A stretch of DNA of 64,000 nt. Origin: SIG565 sp045601525 (GTDB taxonomy: Bacteria > Bacillota > Clostridia > Oscillospirales > Acutalibacteraceae). The position numbers and the translations under genes were made by a program. Below, piece after piece: positions 8,311 to 15,904 of this stretch. Each line of letters starts with the position of its first letter. Within the stretch, counting starts at the first letter, position 1. The notes below the pieces were generated by a model that was given only the letters and a program-made list of their open reading frames with translations, ran no database searches and was not told the origin of the DNA. Location of the stretch: positions 11,608-75,607 of the forward strand of contig JAZRZR010000063.1 of the NCBI GenBank assembly GCA_045601525.1, read 5' to 3'.

Positions 8311-9144
8311 ATGGTTATAGCAAAAATACATAATATGTTTTCTTCTCTTACCAAGGCTGAAAAAAGAATAGCGTCTTATATAATGGCTTCACCTCAAAAA
8401 GCGGTGCATATGAAGGTTAAGGATTTGGCGGCAGTTTGCGATACGGCGCCGTCGGCAGTAACAAGATTTTGCGATTCCTTAGGGCTTGAGGGATTTGCCG
8501 ATTTGAAGGTCAGCCTTGCTGCAGAATTAGCCGTAAATGAAGCAAACGAGGGTGCGTTTGATAAAAACGATTCTCACGAGGCTGTTTTTAATAAGGTTTT
8601 CAATTCAGGTGTTTTTGCCCTTAAAAACACCCTTGAAATGCTTGATTATAATACCGTTTCAAAGGTTATAGAATTGCTTTCAAACGCTAAAAGAATACTT
8701 ATATTCGGTGTAGGTCCTACAGCTCCCGTTGTGCAAAATGTTGCACATAGATTTTCAGGAATGGGTCTTCAGGCCTATGCTTATACCGACCTTTTGTATA
8801 TCAAGGATGCCGCAATGAATATGCGCGAGGGCGAGGTGGCTATGGGTATATCTCATAGCGGTAAAACCCGTGTTGTTGTTGATGCTTTGAGATTTGCAAA
8901 GGAGGCAGGCGCAAATACGGTTGCCATCACGAGCTTTGTTGATAGTCTCGTTTATAAAGAGAGTGACTATGCGATTTCGGTATTTTCAGATGAGGAAAGC
9001 TATCCCGTTGAAGCTGTTTCGGCACGAATTGCACATACTTGTGTGATTGATGCAATTATGATGTGTCTTGTTGCCGAGCGTTTTGATGACTTTTCTTCCC
9101 GTCAAAAACAGCGCCAAAAAATAATTGGCGACATAAGATATTAA
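8311..9144 (+). CDS. MurR/RpiR family transcriptional regulator
   Basis: A 277-residue regulator with an N-terminal RpiR helix-turn-helix (about residues 1-75; MKVKDLAAVCDTAPSAVTRFCDSLGLEGFADLK) and a C-terminal SIS sugar-phosphate-binding domain (about 120-255; ILIFGVGPTAPVVQNVAHRF and GISHSGKTRVVVDALRFAKE). Members sense phosphosugars or related metabolites. Next downstream, behind its own promoter, is a PutP-type symporter, so control of uptake is possible but only inferred. The gene has its own promoter and terminator and so is monocistronic. Confidence 0.9.
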   Translation: MVIAKIHNMFSSLTKAEKRIASYIMASPQKAVHMKVKDLAAVCDTAPSAVTRFCDSLGLEGFADLKVSLAAELAVNEANEGAFDKNDSHEAVFNKVFNSGVFALKNTLEMLDYNTVSKVIELLSNAKRILIFGVGPTAPVVQNVAHRFSGMGLQAYAYTDLLYIKDAAMNMREGEVAMGISHSGKTRVVVDALRFAKEAGANTVAITSFVDSLVYKESDYAISVFSDEESYPVEAVSARIAHTCVIDAIMMCLVAERFDDFSSRQKQRQKIIGDIRY

Positions 9145-9166
9145 AAAAACGGCAACAAAGAATTTT

Positions 9167-9198
9167 GGAGAGATTTCGAAAGAGATGCTCTCCTTTTT
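9167..9198 (+). terminator. Terminator after rpiR-type gene
   Basis: GGAGAG pairs with CTCTCC around an imperfect inner stem, followed by five T and further pyrimidines. Confidence 0.65.
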
Positions 9199-9231
9199 CT
9201 TTTGGTATAAATAATAACAGTTAATTTTTTA

Positions 9232-9260
9232 TTGCAAAGCATTCCCTGTTATGGTATAAT
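9232..9260 (+). promoter_or_regulatory. Promoter of putP-type gene
   Basis: TTGCAA, a 17-base spacer and perfect TATAAT, 30 bases before the ATG. Confidence 0.6.
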
Positions 9261-9289
9261 ATCACCAATAGTTTTTAGGAGATGTTAAA

Positions 9290-10858
9290 ATGGATTCAAA
9301 TATTTTGCAAATTTTGATTGCCATGGTTGTTTATATGGCCGCGGTAATTACGATTGGCGCCTTGTATGCCAAGAGGGCAAACAAAAACAGTGAAGCCTTT
9401 TTCTTGGGCGGTAGGTCTTTAGGTCCTTGGGTAACCGCAATGAGCGCCGAGGCTTCCGATATGAGTGGTTGGCTTTTAATGGGCTTGCCCGGCGTTGCTT
9501 ACTGGTGTGGTATTGCCGATGCGGCTTGGGTTGCTATCGGTTTGGCAGTTGGTACATATCTTAACTGGCTTATCACTTCAAAAAGACTTCGCAGATACAG
9601 TATAAAGGCCGGAAACGCCATCACACTTCCTGAGTTTTTCTCAAATCGTTATAAAGAGAAAAAGCCTCTCATTTTGATGATTTCCGCCCTATTTATTCTT
9701 GTCTTCTTCACAGTTTATGCTGCAAGCTGTCTTGTAACCTGCGGTAAGCTTTTCTCCACCTTGTTCGGTGCACCCTACATTACTATGATGTTGCTTGGCG
9801 CATTGTTCGTTCTTTTATATACAATTTTAGGCGGCTTCTTGGCTGAAAGCGCTTCTGACTTTATGCAGGCAATAGTTATGATTGTAGCCCTTGTTGTAAT
9901 TGTTGCGATTAGTGTTACAAAGGCAGGCGGCTTTAATGCTGTTATTGAAAATGCCCAAAAGATACCAGGTTTCCTCGATTTCTTCGGTATGGCAACACCC
10001 TCACTTAACGAGGCGGGCAATCAAATAGTTGAAAACGGCACCCCGTTATTTGGCGAGGCTGCAAATTATAGCATTTTAACTATTGCGTCCTCTATGGCGT
10101 GGGGTCTTGGATACTTTGGTATGCCTCAGGTTCTCTTGAGATTTATGGCTATCCGTAAGGAAAGCGAGCTTAAGGTTTCAAGAAGAATTGCTATGATTTG
10201 GGTTGTAATTTCACTTGCTGTTGCTGTATTTATCGGCTTAGTTGGAAGACAGTTGTTCCCCACAACACACTTAACTGCAAGCGCATCTGAAAATATTTTC
10301 ATCACCCTATCGACCAATTTCTTGCCGCCGCTTCTCGCCGGCTTTGTTATGGCAGGTATTCTTGCGGCAACTATCAGCTCATCAGATTCATATCTTTTGA
10401 TTGCGGCTTCGGCTTTTGCTAAAAACATTTTCCAAGGCGCCTTCAAAAAGAATGCAACCGATAAGCAGGTAATGTTGATGACAAGGATTACACTTTTAGT
10501 TATCGCGGCAATCGCAATAGTTATCGCCTTGGATGAAAACAGTGTTATCTTTACAATCGTATCTTTTGCTTGGGCAGGCTTCGGCGCCACCTTTGGTCCG
10601 ATTATGCTCTTCTCACTTTTCTGGAAGAAAACTACCCGTGCAGGTGCAATTGCAGGTATGATAAGCGGTGGCGTTATGGTATTTGTTTGGGACCTTGTTA
10701 TTAGCAAGCTCGGCGGCGTTTTCGCAATTTATGAATTGCTTCCCGCATTTATATTCTCATCTATCGTAATCGTTGTAGTTTCTTTGTTGACTCCTAAACC
10801 CTCTTGTGAAATAGAAGAGGAATTTGAAGCAGTTCGCACAGGCGTAGATTGTGAATAA
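9290..10858 (+). CDS. putP: Sodium/solute symporter, PutP (SSF) family
   Basis: A 522-residue sodium:solute symporter, most like PutP proline carriers: about thirteen membrane helices, the family signature EASDMSGWLLMGLPG near residue 55 and GRSLGPWVTAMSAEASD just before it, and the DSYLLIAASAFAKN stretch near 365. Typical PutP length is about 500. Expected role is Na+-driven uptake of L-proline at the cytoplasmic membrane, but related carriers take other substrates, so the substrate is probable rather than certain. It has its own promoter and shares a bidirectional terminator with the convergent pflA. Confidence 0.85.
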   Translation: MDSNILQILIAMVVYMAAVITIGALYAKRANKNSEAFFLGGRSLGPWVTAMSAEASDMSGWLLMGLPGVAYWCGIADAAWVAIGLAVGTYLNWLITSKRLRRYSIKAGNAITLPEFFSNRYKEKKPLILMISALFILVFFTVYAASCLVTCGKLFSTLFGAPYITMMLLGALFVLLYTILGGFLAESASDFMQAIVMIVALVVIVAISVTKAGGFNAVIENAQKIPGFLDFFGMATPSLNEAGNQIVENGTPLFGEAANYSILTIASSMAWGLGYFGMPQVLLRFMAIRKESELKVSRRIAMIWVVISLAVAVFIGLVGRQLFPTTHLTASASENIFITLSTNFLPPLLAGFVMAGILAATISSSDSYLLIAASAFAKNIFQGAFKKNATDKQVMLMTRITLLVIAAIAIVIALDENSVIFTIVSFAWAGFGATFGPIMLFSLFWKKTTRAGAIAGMISGGVMVFVWDLVISKLGGVFAIYELLPAFIFSSIVIVVVSLLTPKPSCEIEEEFEAVRTGVDCE

Positions 10859-10872
10859 TAAATAACAAAGAA

Positions 10873-10900
10873 AGACACCTCAAGTTGAGGTGTCTTTTTT
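10873..10900. terminator. Bidirectional terminator between putP-type gene and pflA
   Basis: Perfect 10-bp stem AGACACCTCA / TGAGGTGTCT with an AGT loop, T-run on the right and A-run on the left, so it can stop transcription both ways. Confidence 0.88.
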
Positions 10901-11631
10901 TATGCTTTAAGCAATAAATCGATTTTTTCTTGTAATTTAAGGGTTTTGGTGCGGTCGGCAGGGGGGATATGTGCAAATGGAAACTCAACCCCTAATTCAT
11001 CATATTTGCCCTGACAAATGGTCTTAAAGGGTAAAAGCTCAACCGCTTCAACACAAGAATAGGGCTTTATAATTTCGCAAAGCCTTTGTATGTTTTCGTC
11101 GGTATCGTTAAGAGAGGGGATAATAACCTGTCTTATACGGGTTTTGATGCCGAGCTCATTTAACTTTTCTAAAAATTTTATCGGAGTACTTAGTGAGCAA
11201 CCGACATATTGTTTGTAGTCCTGCTCGGTGGTGTACTTTATATCAAGCATAACATAATCGCACACCTTTAAGGCTGACAACACCTCATCATTTAGGGCAA
11301 AACCGCTTGTGTCAAGACAGGTGTTGATGCCATTTTCTTTGCAAAGGGTAAATACCGCTTTAACAAAATCGGCTTGTAAAAGCGGCTCGCCGCCGGAAAG
11401 GGTAATGCCACCCTTGGTGCCAAAATAGGCCTTGTACTTTGCGGCCTCATCGGCAATAGCCTTGGCGGTATATTCTTGACCTAAATTTGCATCACGGGTT
11501 TCAGGGTTGTGGCAACAGCCGCATCTTAAAGGGCAACCCTGCATAAAGGCAACAAAGCGTACGCCTGGGCCATCGAGGGTGCCCATAGATTGTATTGAGT
11601 TTATTCTTCCAACAGTTTTTGAAAACTCCAT
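10900..11631 (-). CDS. pflA: Pyruvate formate-lyase activating enzyme
   Basis: A 243-residue radical-SAM enzyme that installs the glycyl radical on PflB. The CxxxCxxC cluster motif is CPLRCGCC (about 33-40), followed by HNPETRD. The GGEPLLQ SAM-binding motif is near residue 80. Length matches PFL activases without the extra ferredoxin domain. It starts 1 base after the pflB stop on the same strand, so the two are co-transcribed, behind the ZTP riboswitch. Confidence 0.95.
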   Translation of the reverse strand: MEFSKTVGRINSIQSMGTLDGPGVRFVAFMQGCPLRCGCCHNPETRDANLGQEYTAKAIADEAAKYKAYFGTKGGITLSGGEPLLQADFVKAVFTLCKENGINTCLDTSGFALNDEVLSALKVCDYVMLDIKYTTEQDYKQYVGCSLSTPIKFLEKLNELGIKTRIRQVIIPSLNDTDENIQRLCEIIKPYSCVEAVELLPFKTICQGKYDELGVEFPFAHIPPADRTKTLKLQEKIDLLLKA

Positions 11632-11632
11632 A

Positions 11633-13864
11633 TTACATTGCCTCGTGGAATGTACGGTTGATAACCTCTAATTGATGTTCGCGAGATAATTTGTTAAAGT
11701 TAACGGCATAACCCGAAACACGAATTGTAAGGTTGGGATAATTATCGGGGTTATTATAGGCATCAAGCAAGGTCTCGCGGTTAAGCACATTTATATTTAT
11801 GTGGTGTGCCTTTTGGATAAAGTAACCGCCAAGAATAGAAACAAGATTTTCTATCCTTTCCTCTTCGTTTCTTCCAAGTGTTTGGGGAGTGATGGTAAAG
11901 GTGTTGGAAATACCGTCACGACAGTCATCATAGCTTAATTTTGCAACCGAGTTAAGAGAGGCCAAAGCACCTTTTTCTTCACGGTTGTGCATCGGGTTGG
12001 CGCCGGGTGCAAAGGGGGCGCCGTTAGGTCTGCCGTCAGGTGTGGCGCCTGTGTTTTTACCGTACATTACATTACTGGTGATGGTGAGCACCGATAAGGT
12101 ATGCTCAGCGCCAAAATATGCGGGAGTTTTCTTAAGCTCTGTAATTGTCTTGCGTGTGAGTTCCTTGGCAATAAGGTCAACACGGTCATCATCGTTGCCG
12201 TATTTGGGGAATTCGCCTTCGGTTTCAAAGTCAACAATAAAGCCGTGCTTATCACGCAAGGGTTTAACCTTTGCGTATTTAATGGCACTTAAGGAATCGG
12301 CAATAACCGAAAGACCTGCAATGCCGAAAGCCATAAGGCGACCGACATTTGTATCGTGAAGTGCCATTTGCAGTTGTTCGTAAGCATACTTATCGTGCAT
12401 ATAGTGAATAACGTTCATTGTATTTACATAAAGGCGAGCTAACCACTCAAGATATTCATCAAAGCGTTCGGTAACCTTTTCGTAATCTAAAATCTCATCA
12501 CGCATAACGTCCATTTGAGGACCGATATGAACTCCGCTTGTGGTATCGTAGCCGCCGTTAATAGCAATGAGCAAAAGCTTTGCGAGGTTGCATCTTGCAC
12601 CGAAAAATTGCATTTGCTTACCTACCTTCATAGCCGAAACACAGCAGGCAATGGCGTAATCATCGCCGAATTCGGGGCGCATAATATCATCGTTTTCATA
12701 TTGGATAGCATCGGTATCAATAGATACCTTTGCACAGAATTTTTTGAAGTTTTCTGGTAGGTTTTCGGACCAAAGCACAGTAAGGTTGGGCTCTGGTGCG
12801 GGACCTAAGGTGTAAAGGGTGTTAAGAATACGGAAGCTGTTTTTTGTAACAAGTGTTCTTCCGTCCTCACCCATGCCACCTACACCCTCGGTAATCCATA
12901 AGGGGTCGCCGCCAAAAAGCTCGTTATATTCGGGGGTGCGCAGATGTCTTGCCATACGAAGCTTCATAACAAAGTCATCAATAATTTCTTGAACCTGTTC
13001 CTCGGTTATGGAGCCGTTTTTAAGGTCGCGCTCAATATAGATATCAAAAAATGTGCTAACTCTGCCGAGCGACATAGCGGCACCGTTTTGCTCCTTGATA
13101 GCGCCAAGGTATGCAAAATAAGTCCACTGAACCGCCTCAAAGGTGTTAGCGGCAGGTTGGCTTATATCATAGCCGTACATAGCGGCCATTTTCTTTAGTT
13201 GCTGTAAAGCGTTGATTTGAAGCGAAAGCTTTTCGCCCATACGAATGCGGTCGGCATTAAGTGCGCCTTGCTCAAGACCTTTTTTATCAACCCTTTTTTC
13301 CTCTATCAAGCGGTCAACACCGTAAAGGGCAACACGGCGGTAGTCACCGATAATTCGGCCGCGGCCGTAGGCATCGGGGAGACCTGTGATTACGTGACAG
13401 TGGCGAGCCAATCGCATTTCATCGGTATATGCCGAGAAAACACCGTCGTTGTGTGTTGTGCGGTACTGGAATTCCTGTTCAATCTTATCGCTTAGCTTGT
13501 AGCCGTAGGCTTGGCAAGCCTGTCTTATCATACGAAGTCCGCCAAAGGGGTTAACGCCACGCTTTAGGGGGCGGTTGGTCTGAAGACCTACGATAATCTC
13601 GTTTTCTTTATCAAGATAACCAGGTTTATAATTTGTAAGTGAGGAAACAGTAGCAGTATCTATATCTAAAACTCCGCCAAACTGTCTTTCGAGCTGTAAA
13701 AGGGAATTAAGCTTTCCCATCAAGTCCTTTGTACGTGTTGTGGCGGATGCCAAGAAAGAATGGTCACCCTTATATTCAGTATAGTTTTTTTGAATGAAAT
13801 CGCGCACATTTATTTCGTTTTCCCAAGCGCCCGACTTAAAGCCATGCCAATTTTCGTGTGTCAT
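11633..13864 (-). CDS. pflB: Pyruvate formate-lyase (formate C-acetyltransferase)
   Basis: A 743-residue glycyl-radical enzyme that converts pyruvate and CoA to acetyl-CoA and formate in anaerobic fermentation. The adjacent active-site cysteines are C407-C408 in IACCVSAMKVG, and the radical site is Gly718 in RVSGYAVNF near the C-terminus. This Cys-Cys pair separates true PFLs from diol dehydratases such as the one encoded at 15.9 kb. The ribosome site AAAGGAGAG precedes the ATG. Expression appears controlled by the ZTP riboswitch and terminator in the 5' leader, a known association of that riboswitch class in Clostridia. Confidence 0.97.
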   Translation of the reverse strand: MTHENWHGFKSGAWENEINVRDFIQKNYTEYKGDHSFLASATTRTKDLMGKLNSLLQLERQFGGVLDIDTATVSSLTNYKPGYLDKENEIIVGLQTNRPLKRGVNPFGGLRMIRQACQAYGYKLSDKIEQEFQYRTTHNDGVFSAYTDEMRLARHCHVITGLPDAYGRGRIIGDYRRVALYGVDRLIEEKRVDKKGLEQGALNADRIRMGEKLSLQINALQQLKKMAAMYGYDISQPAANTFEAVQWTYFAYLGAIKEQNGAAMSLGRVSTFFDIYIERDLKNGSITEEQVQEIIDDFVMKLRMARHLRTPEYNELFGGDPLWITEGVGGMGEDGRTLVTKNSFRILNTLYTLGPAPEPNLTVLWSENLPENFKKFCAKVSIDTDAIQYENDDIMRPEFGDDYAIACCVSAMKVGKQMQFFGARCNLAKLLLIAINGGYDTTSGVHIGPQMDVMRDEILDYEKVTERFDEYLEWLARLYVNTMNVIHYMHDKYAYEQLQMALHDTNVGRLMAFGIAGLSVIADSLSAIKYAKVKPLRDKHGFIVDFETEGEFPKYGNDDDRVDLIAKELTRKTITELKKTPAYFGAEHTLSVLTITSNVMYGKNTGATPDGRPNGAPFAPGANPMHNREEKGALASLNSVAKLSYDDCRDGISNTFTITPQTLGRNEEERIENLVSILGGYFIQKAHHININVLNRETLLDAYNNPDNYPNLTIRVSGYAVNFNKLSREHQLEVINRTFHEAM

Positions 13865-13892
13865 AAAAACTCTCCTTTATATAAAAAGTCAT

Positions 13893-13922
13893 AAAAAAAA
13901 CAATCCAGTAAAAACTGAATTG
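13893..13922 (-). terminator. Riboswitch-controlled terminator before pflB
   Basis: On the minus strand, CAATTCAGT pairs with ACTGGATTG (one G-U), with a TTTT loop and eight T. It abuts the 3' end of the aptamer, so ligand binding can plausibly decide termination. Confidence 0.85.
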
Positions 13923-13997
13923 CCCAGACGGTCGGCATTTATTAAGCCCCGATGCTCCCTTGCGGTGCTCCGCAATTATCCGTCAGTCGCATCGGTT
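13919..13997 (-). ncRNA. ZTP riboswitch (pfl motif) upstream of pflBA
   Basis: Read on the minus strand, the leader carries conserved pfl-motif blocks: CGACTGACGG near the start, a hairpin TTGCGGAGCACCGCAA, GGGAGC, and the 3' block GCCGACCGTCTGGGCA. An outer stem CCGATGC / GCATCGG closes the first domain. The 3' block immediately precedes a terminator stem. Known role of the class: sensing ZTP/ZMP, a sign of 10-formyl-tetrahydrofolate shortage, and turning on one-carbon genes such as pfl, which supplies formate. No Rfam search was run. Confidence 0.88.
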
Positions 13998-14007
13998 TTA
14001 CAATATA

Positions 14008-14036
14008 ATTTTAGCTTAAAACTACAACAAAGTCAA
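14008..14036 (-). promoter_or_regulatory. Promoter of the riboswitch-pflBA transcript
   Basis: On the minus strand: TTGACT at 14036-14031, a 17-base spacer and TAAAAT at 14013-14008. The predicted start falls just before the aptamer. Confidence 0.65.
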
Positions 14037-14108
14037 TAGAAATAATTTACAGTATTATAGCAATATTTTGTCTTTTTTTAGTTAAAAAATTATATTTGAG
14101 CGTCGCCC

Positions 14109-14137
14109 TTGATTTTTAGCCTAAAAAATGGTATTTT
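14109..14137 (+). promoter_or_regulatory. Promoter of phosphohexomutase gene
   Basis: TTGATT, a 17-base spacer and TATTTT, about 35 bases before the ATG; divergent from the pflBA promoter. Confidence 0.45.
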
Positions 14138-14172
14138 AGATATATAAAGGCTATAGTGAAAGGAAAAAGGCA

Positions 14173-15642
14173 ATGCAATATTCTCATTTGAAAAGCGGTA
14201 CGGATGTGCGAGGTACAGCGTCAGATTTAGGCGGAAAACAGGTGGAACTTACCGACAAGGCGGTTTATGATATTACGGCGGCCTTTGCGGTGTGGCTTAC
14301 TAATAAATATAACCTTAACATTGAGGATACAAAAATAGCGGTAGGCCACGATTCGAGAATCACGGCCGATAGAATTTCGGCACAGGTTATAGCGGCCCTA
14401 ACCAATGCGGGCATCAAGGTGCTTGATACAGGTCTTTCCTCAACCCCTGCTATGTTTATGACAACGGTTGATTTAGATACCGATGCCGCAGTGCAAATCA
14501 CCGCTTCCCATCACCCTTTTGATAAGAACGGACTTAAGTTCTTTACAAAAGAGGGTGGGTTATCATCGTCAGATATAGCCGAAATACTTAAAATGGCGGA
14601 GGATGAATTTTGCGTTATATCCGAAACAAAGGGCGAGGTTATAAAAACCGATTATATGAGTCAGTATGCCGAGCGCCTTTGCGATATGATAATAAAGGAA
14701 ACAGGCAAAGGGGATAAGCCCCTTAAAAATTATAAAATAGTTGTTGATGCGGGTAACGGTGCAGGCGGCTTTTATGCATACAATGTGCTTGAAAAGTTAG
14801 GCGCCAATATCACGGGCAGTAGATTTTTAGAGCCTGACGGTATGTTCCCAAATCATATCCCCAACCCCGAAAACAAGGAAGCGATGCAAAGCATTTGCGA
14901 TGCGGTTAAGCAAAGCGGTGCCGATTTAGGTTTGATTTTTGATACCGATGTTGATAGGGCGGGTTGTGTTGCCGCAAACGGCGAGGAAATCAACCGAAAT
15001 CGCCTTATAGCGCTCGCTTCGTATATTGTGCTCCAAGAAAACAAAGGCGGCACAATCGTTACTGACTCGGTAACATCTGATTACCTCACCGAATATATTG
15101 AAGCCTTGGGCGGAAAACAGTGCCGATATAAGAGAGGCTATAAAAATGTAATCGATAAAGCGGTAGAGTTCACAAACGAGGGTATAAACGCCCCCTTGGC
15201 AATCGAAACCTCAGGTCATGCAGCACTCAAAGAAAACTATTATCTTGACGATGGCGCATATTTGGTCACCAAAATCGTAATAGAACTTGCTAAAGGCACC
15301 GATATTTCGGCAGTCACCGAAACTCTAAAAATGCCCGTAGAGGAGGGCGAATACCGTTTTGGTATCGCTGCTGAAAACTTTAGAGAGTACGGGGAGAGCG
15401 TTTTGTCGGCCCTTGTTCAATATATTGAGAGCATAGATGGTTATTCAGTAGTGCCAAATAGTTTTGAGGGAGTGCGAGTTACAACACCTACGGGTTGGTT
15501 TTTGTTAAGACTTAGCGTTCACGACCCGATTATGCCCCTTAATTTAGAAAGCGGCGAAGCCGGGGGAATAGAAAAAGATAAAAAAATTCTAAAACCCTTC
15601 TTCGAAAAATGTGAAAAACTTAATATACCTGAAATCTTTTAA
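14173..15642 (+). CDS. Phosphomannomutase/phosphoglucomutase family enzyme
   Basis: A 489-residue alpha-D-phosphohexomutase. Visible motifs are the phosphoserine loop TASHHPFDKNG (about 112; the usual TASHNP has an Asn-to-His change), the metal loop FDTDVDRAG (about 256), the sugar loop ETSGHAALKE (about 345) and a C-terminal phosphate-binding RVTTPTGWFLLRLS. It interconverts 1- and 6-phosphates of glucose, mannose or a related sugar. It sits alone between pfl and the GRM locus with its own terminator. It could feed sugar phosphates to envelope synthesis; a direct link to the microcompartment is not shown. Confidence 0.88.
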   Translation: MQYSHLKSGTDVRGTASDLGGKQVELTDKAVYDITAAFAVWLTNKYNLNIEDTKIAVGHDSRITADRISAQVIAALTNAGIKVLDTGLSSTPAMFMTTVDLDTDAAVQITASHHPFDKNGLKFFTKEGGLSSSDIAEILKMAEDEFCVISETKGEVIKTDYMSQYAERLCDMIIKETGKGDKPLKNYKIVVDAGNGAGGFYAYNVLEKLGANITGSRFLEPDGMFPNHIPNPENKEAMQSICDAVKQSGADLGLIFDTDVDRAGCVAANGEEINRNRLIALASYIVLQENKGGTIVTDSVTSDYLTEYIEALGGKQCRYKRGYKNVIDKAVEFTNEGINAPLAIETSGHAALKENYYLDDGAYLVTKIVIELAKGTDISAVTETLKMPVEEGEYRFGIAAENFREYGESVLSALVQYIESIDGYSVVPNSFEGVRVTTPTGWFLLRLSVHDPIMPLNLESGEAGGIEKDKKILKPFFEKCEKLNIPEIF

Positions 15643-15656
15643 TTGAATGGAAAAAG

Positions 15657-15680
15657 GCTCGGTCAAACCGAGCTTTTTTT
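15657..15680 (+). terminator. Terminator after phosphohexomutase gene
   Basis: Perfect 7-bp stem GCTCGGT / ACCGAGC with a CAA loop, followed by seven T. Confidence 0.88.
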
Positions 15681-15748
15681 GTTTTTGCAAACCGCTAATA
15701 AATAAAATCAACAAAAAAACAATAAAAACAACACCGATAAAGCGGGCA

Positions 15749-15782
15749 GTTTTCCACCCAAAAACCTAATTTTGTGGAAAAC
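15749..15782. promoter_or_regulatory. Inverted repeat upstream of GRM operon promoter
   Basis: GTTTTCCAC and its exact reverse complement GTGGAAAAC lie 16 bases apart, about 57 bases upstream of the -35 box. It has no T-run, so it is more likely a protein-binding site than a terminator. The DeoR-type regulator encoded within the operon is the obvious candidate (inference). Confidence 0.45.
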
Positions 15783-15838
15783 ACAAGGCGAAAATGTGGT
15801 TTTTTGTTAAATTTTCTTTGTTTTTTACTTGTTTTGTA

Positions 15839-15867
15839 TTGACTTTTATGTTGTTTTGGGGTAAGAT
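15839..15867 (+). promoter_or_regulatory. Main promoter of GRM operon
   Basis: TTGACT at 15839-15844, a 17-base spacer and TAAGAT at 15862-15867, 37 bases before the dehydratase GTG. The -35 box and the following TTTT are shared with the internal promoter before the aldolase gene. Confidence 0.65.
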
Positions 15868-15904
15868 ATAGTCAAGAAAGTGTAATTTTGGGAGGTGTAC
15901 CCCT

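Noticed and set aside
12067..13495. Plus-strand frames opposite pflB
   Set aside because: They are shadows of the highly biased pflB coding sequence and have no ribosome sites or family features.
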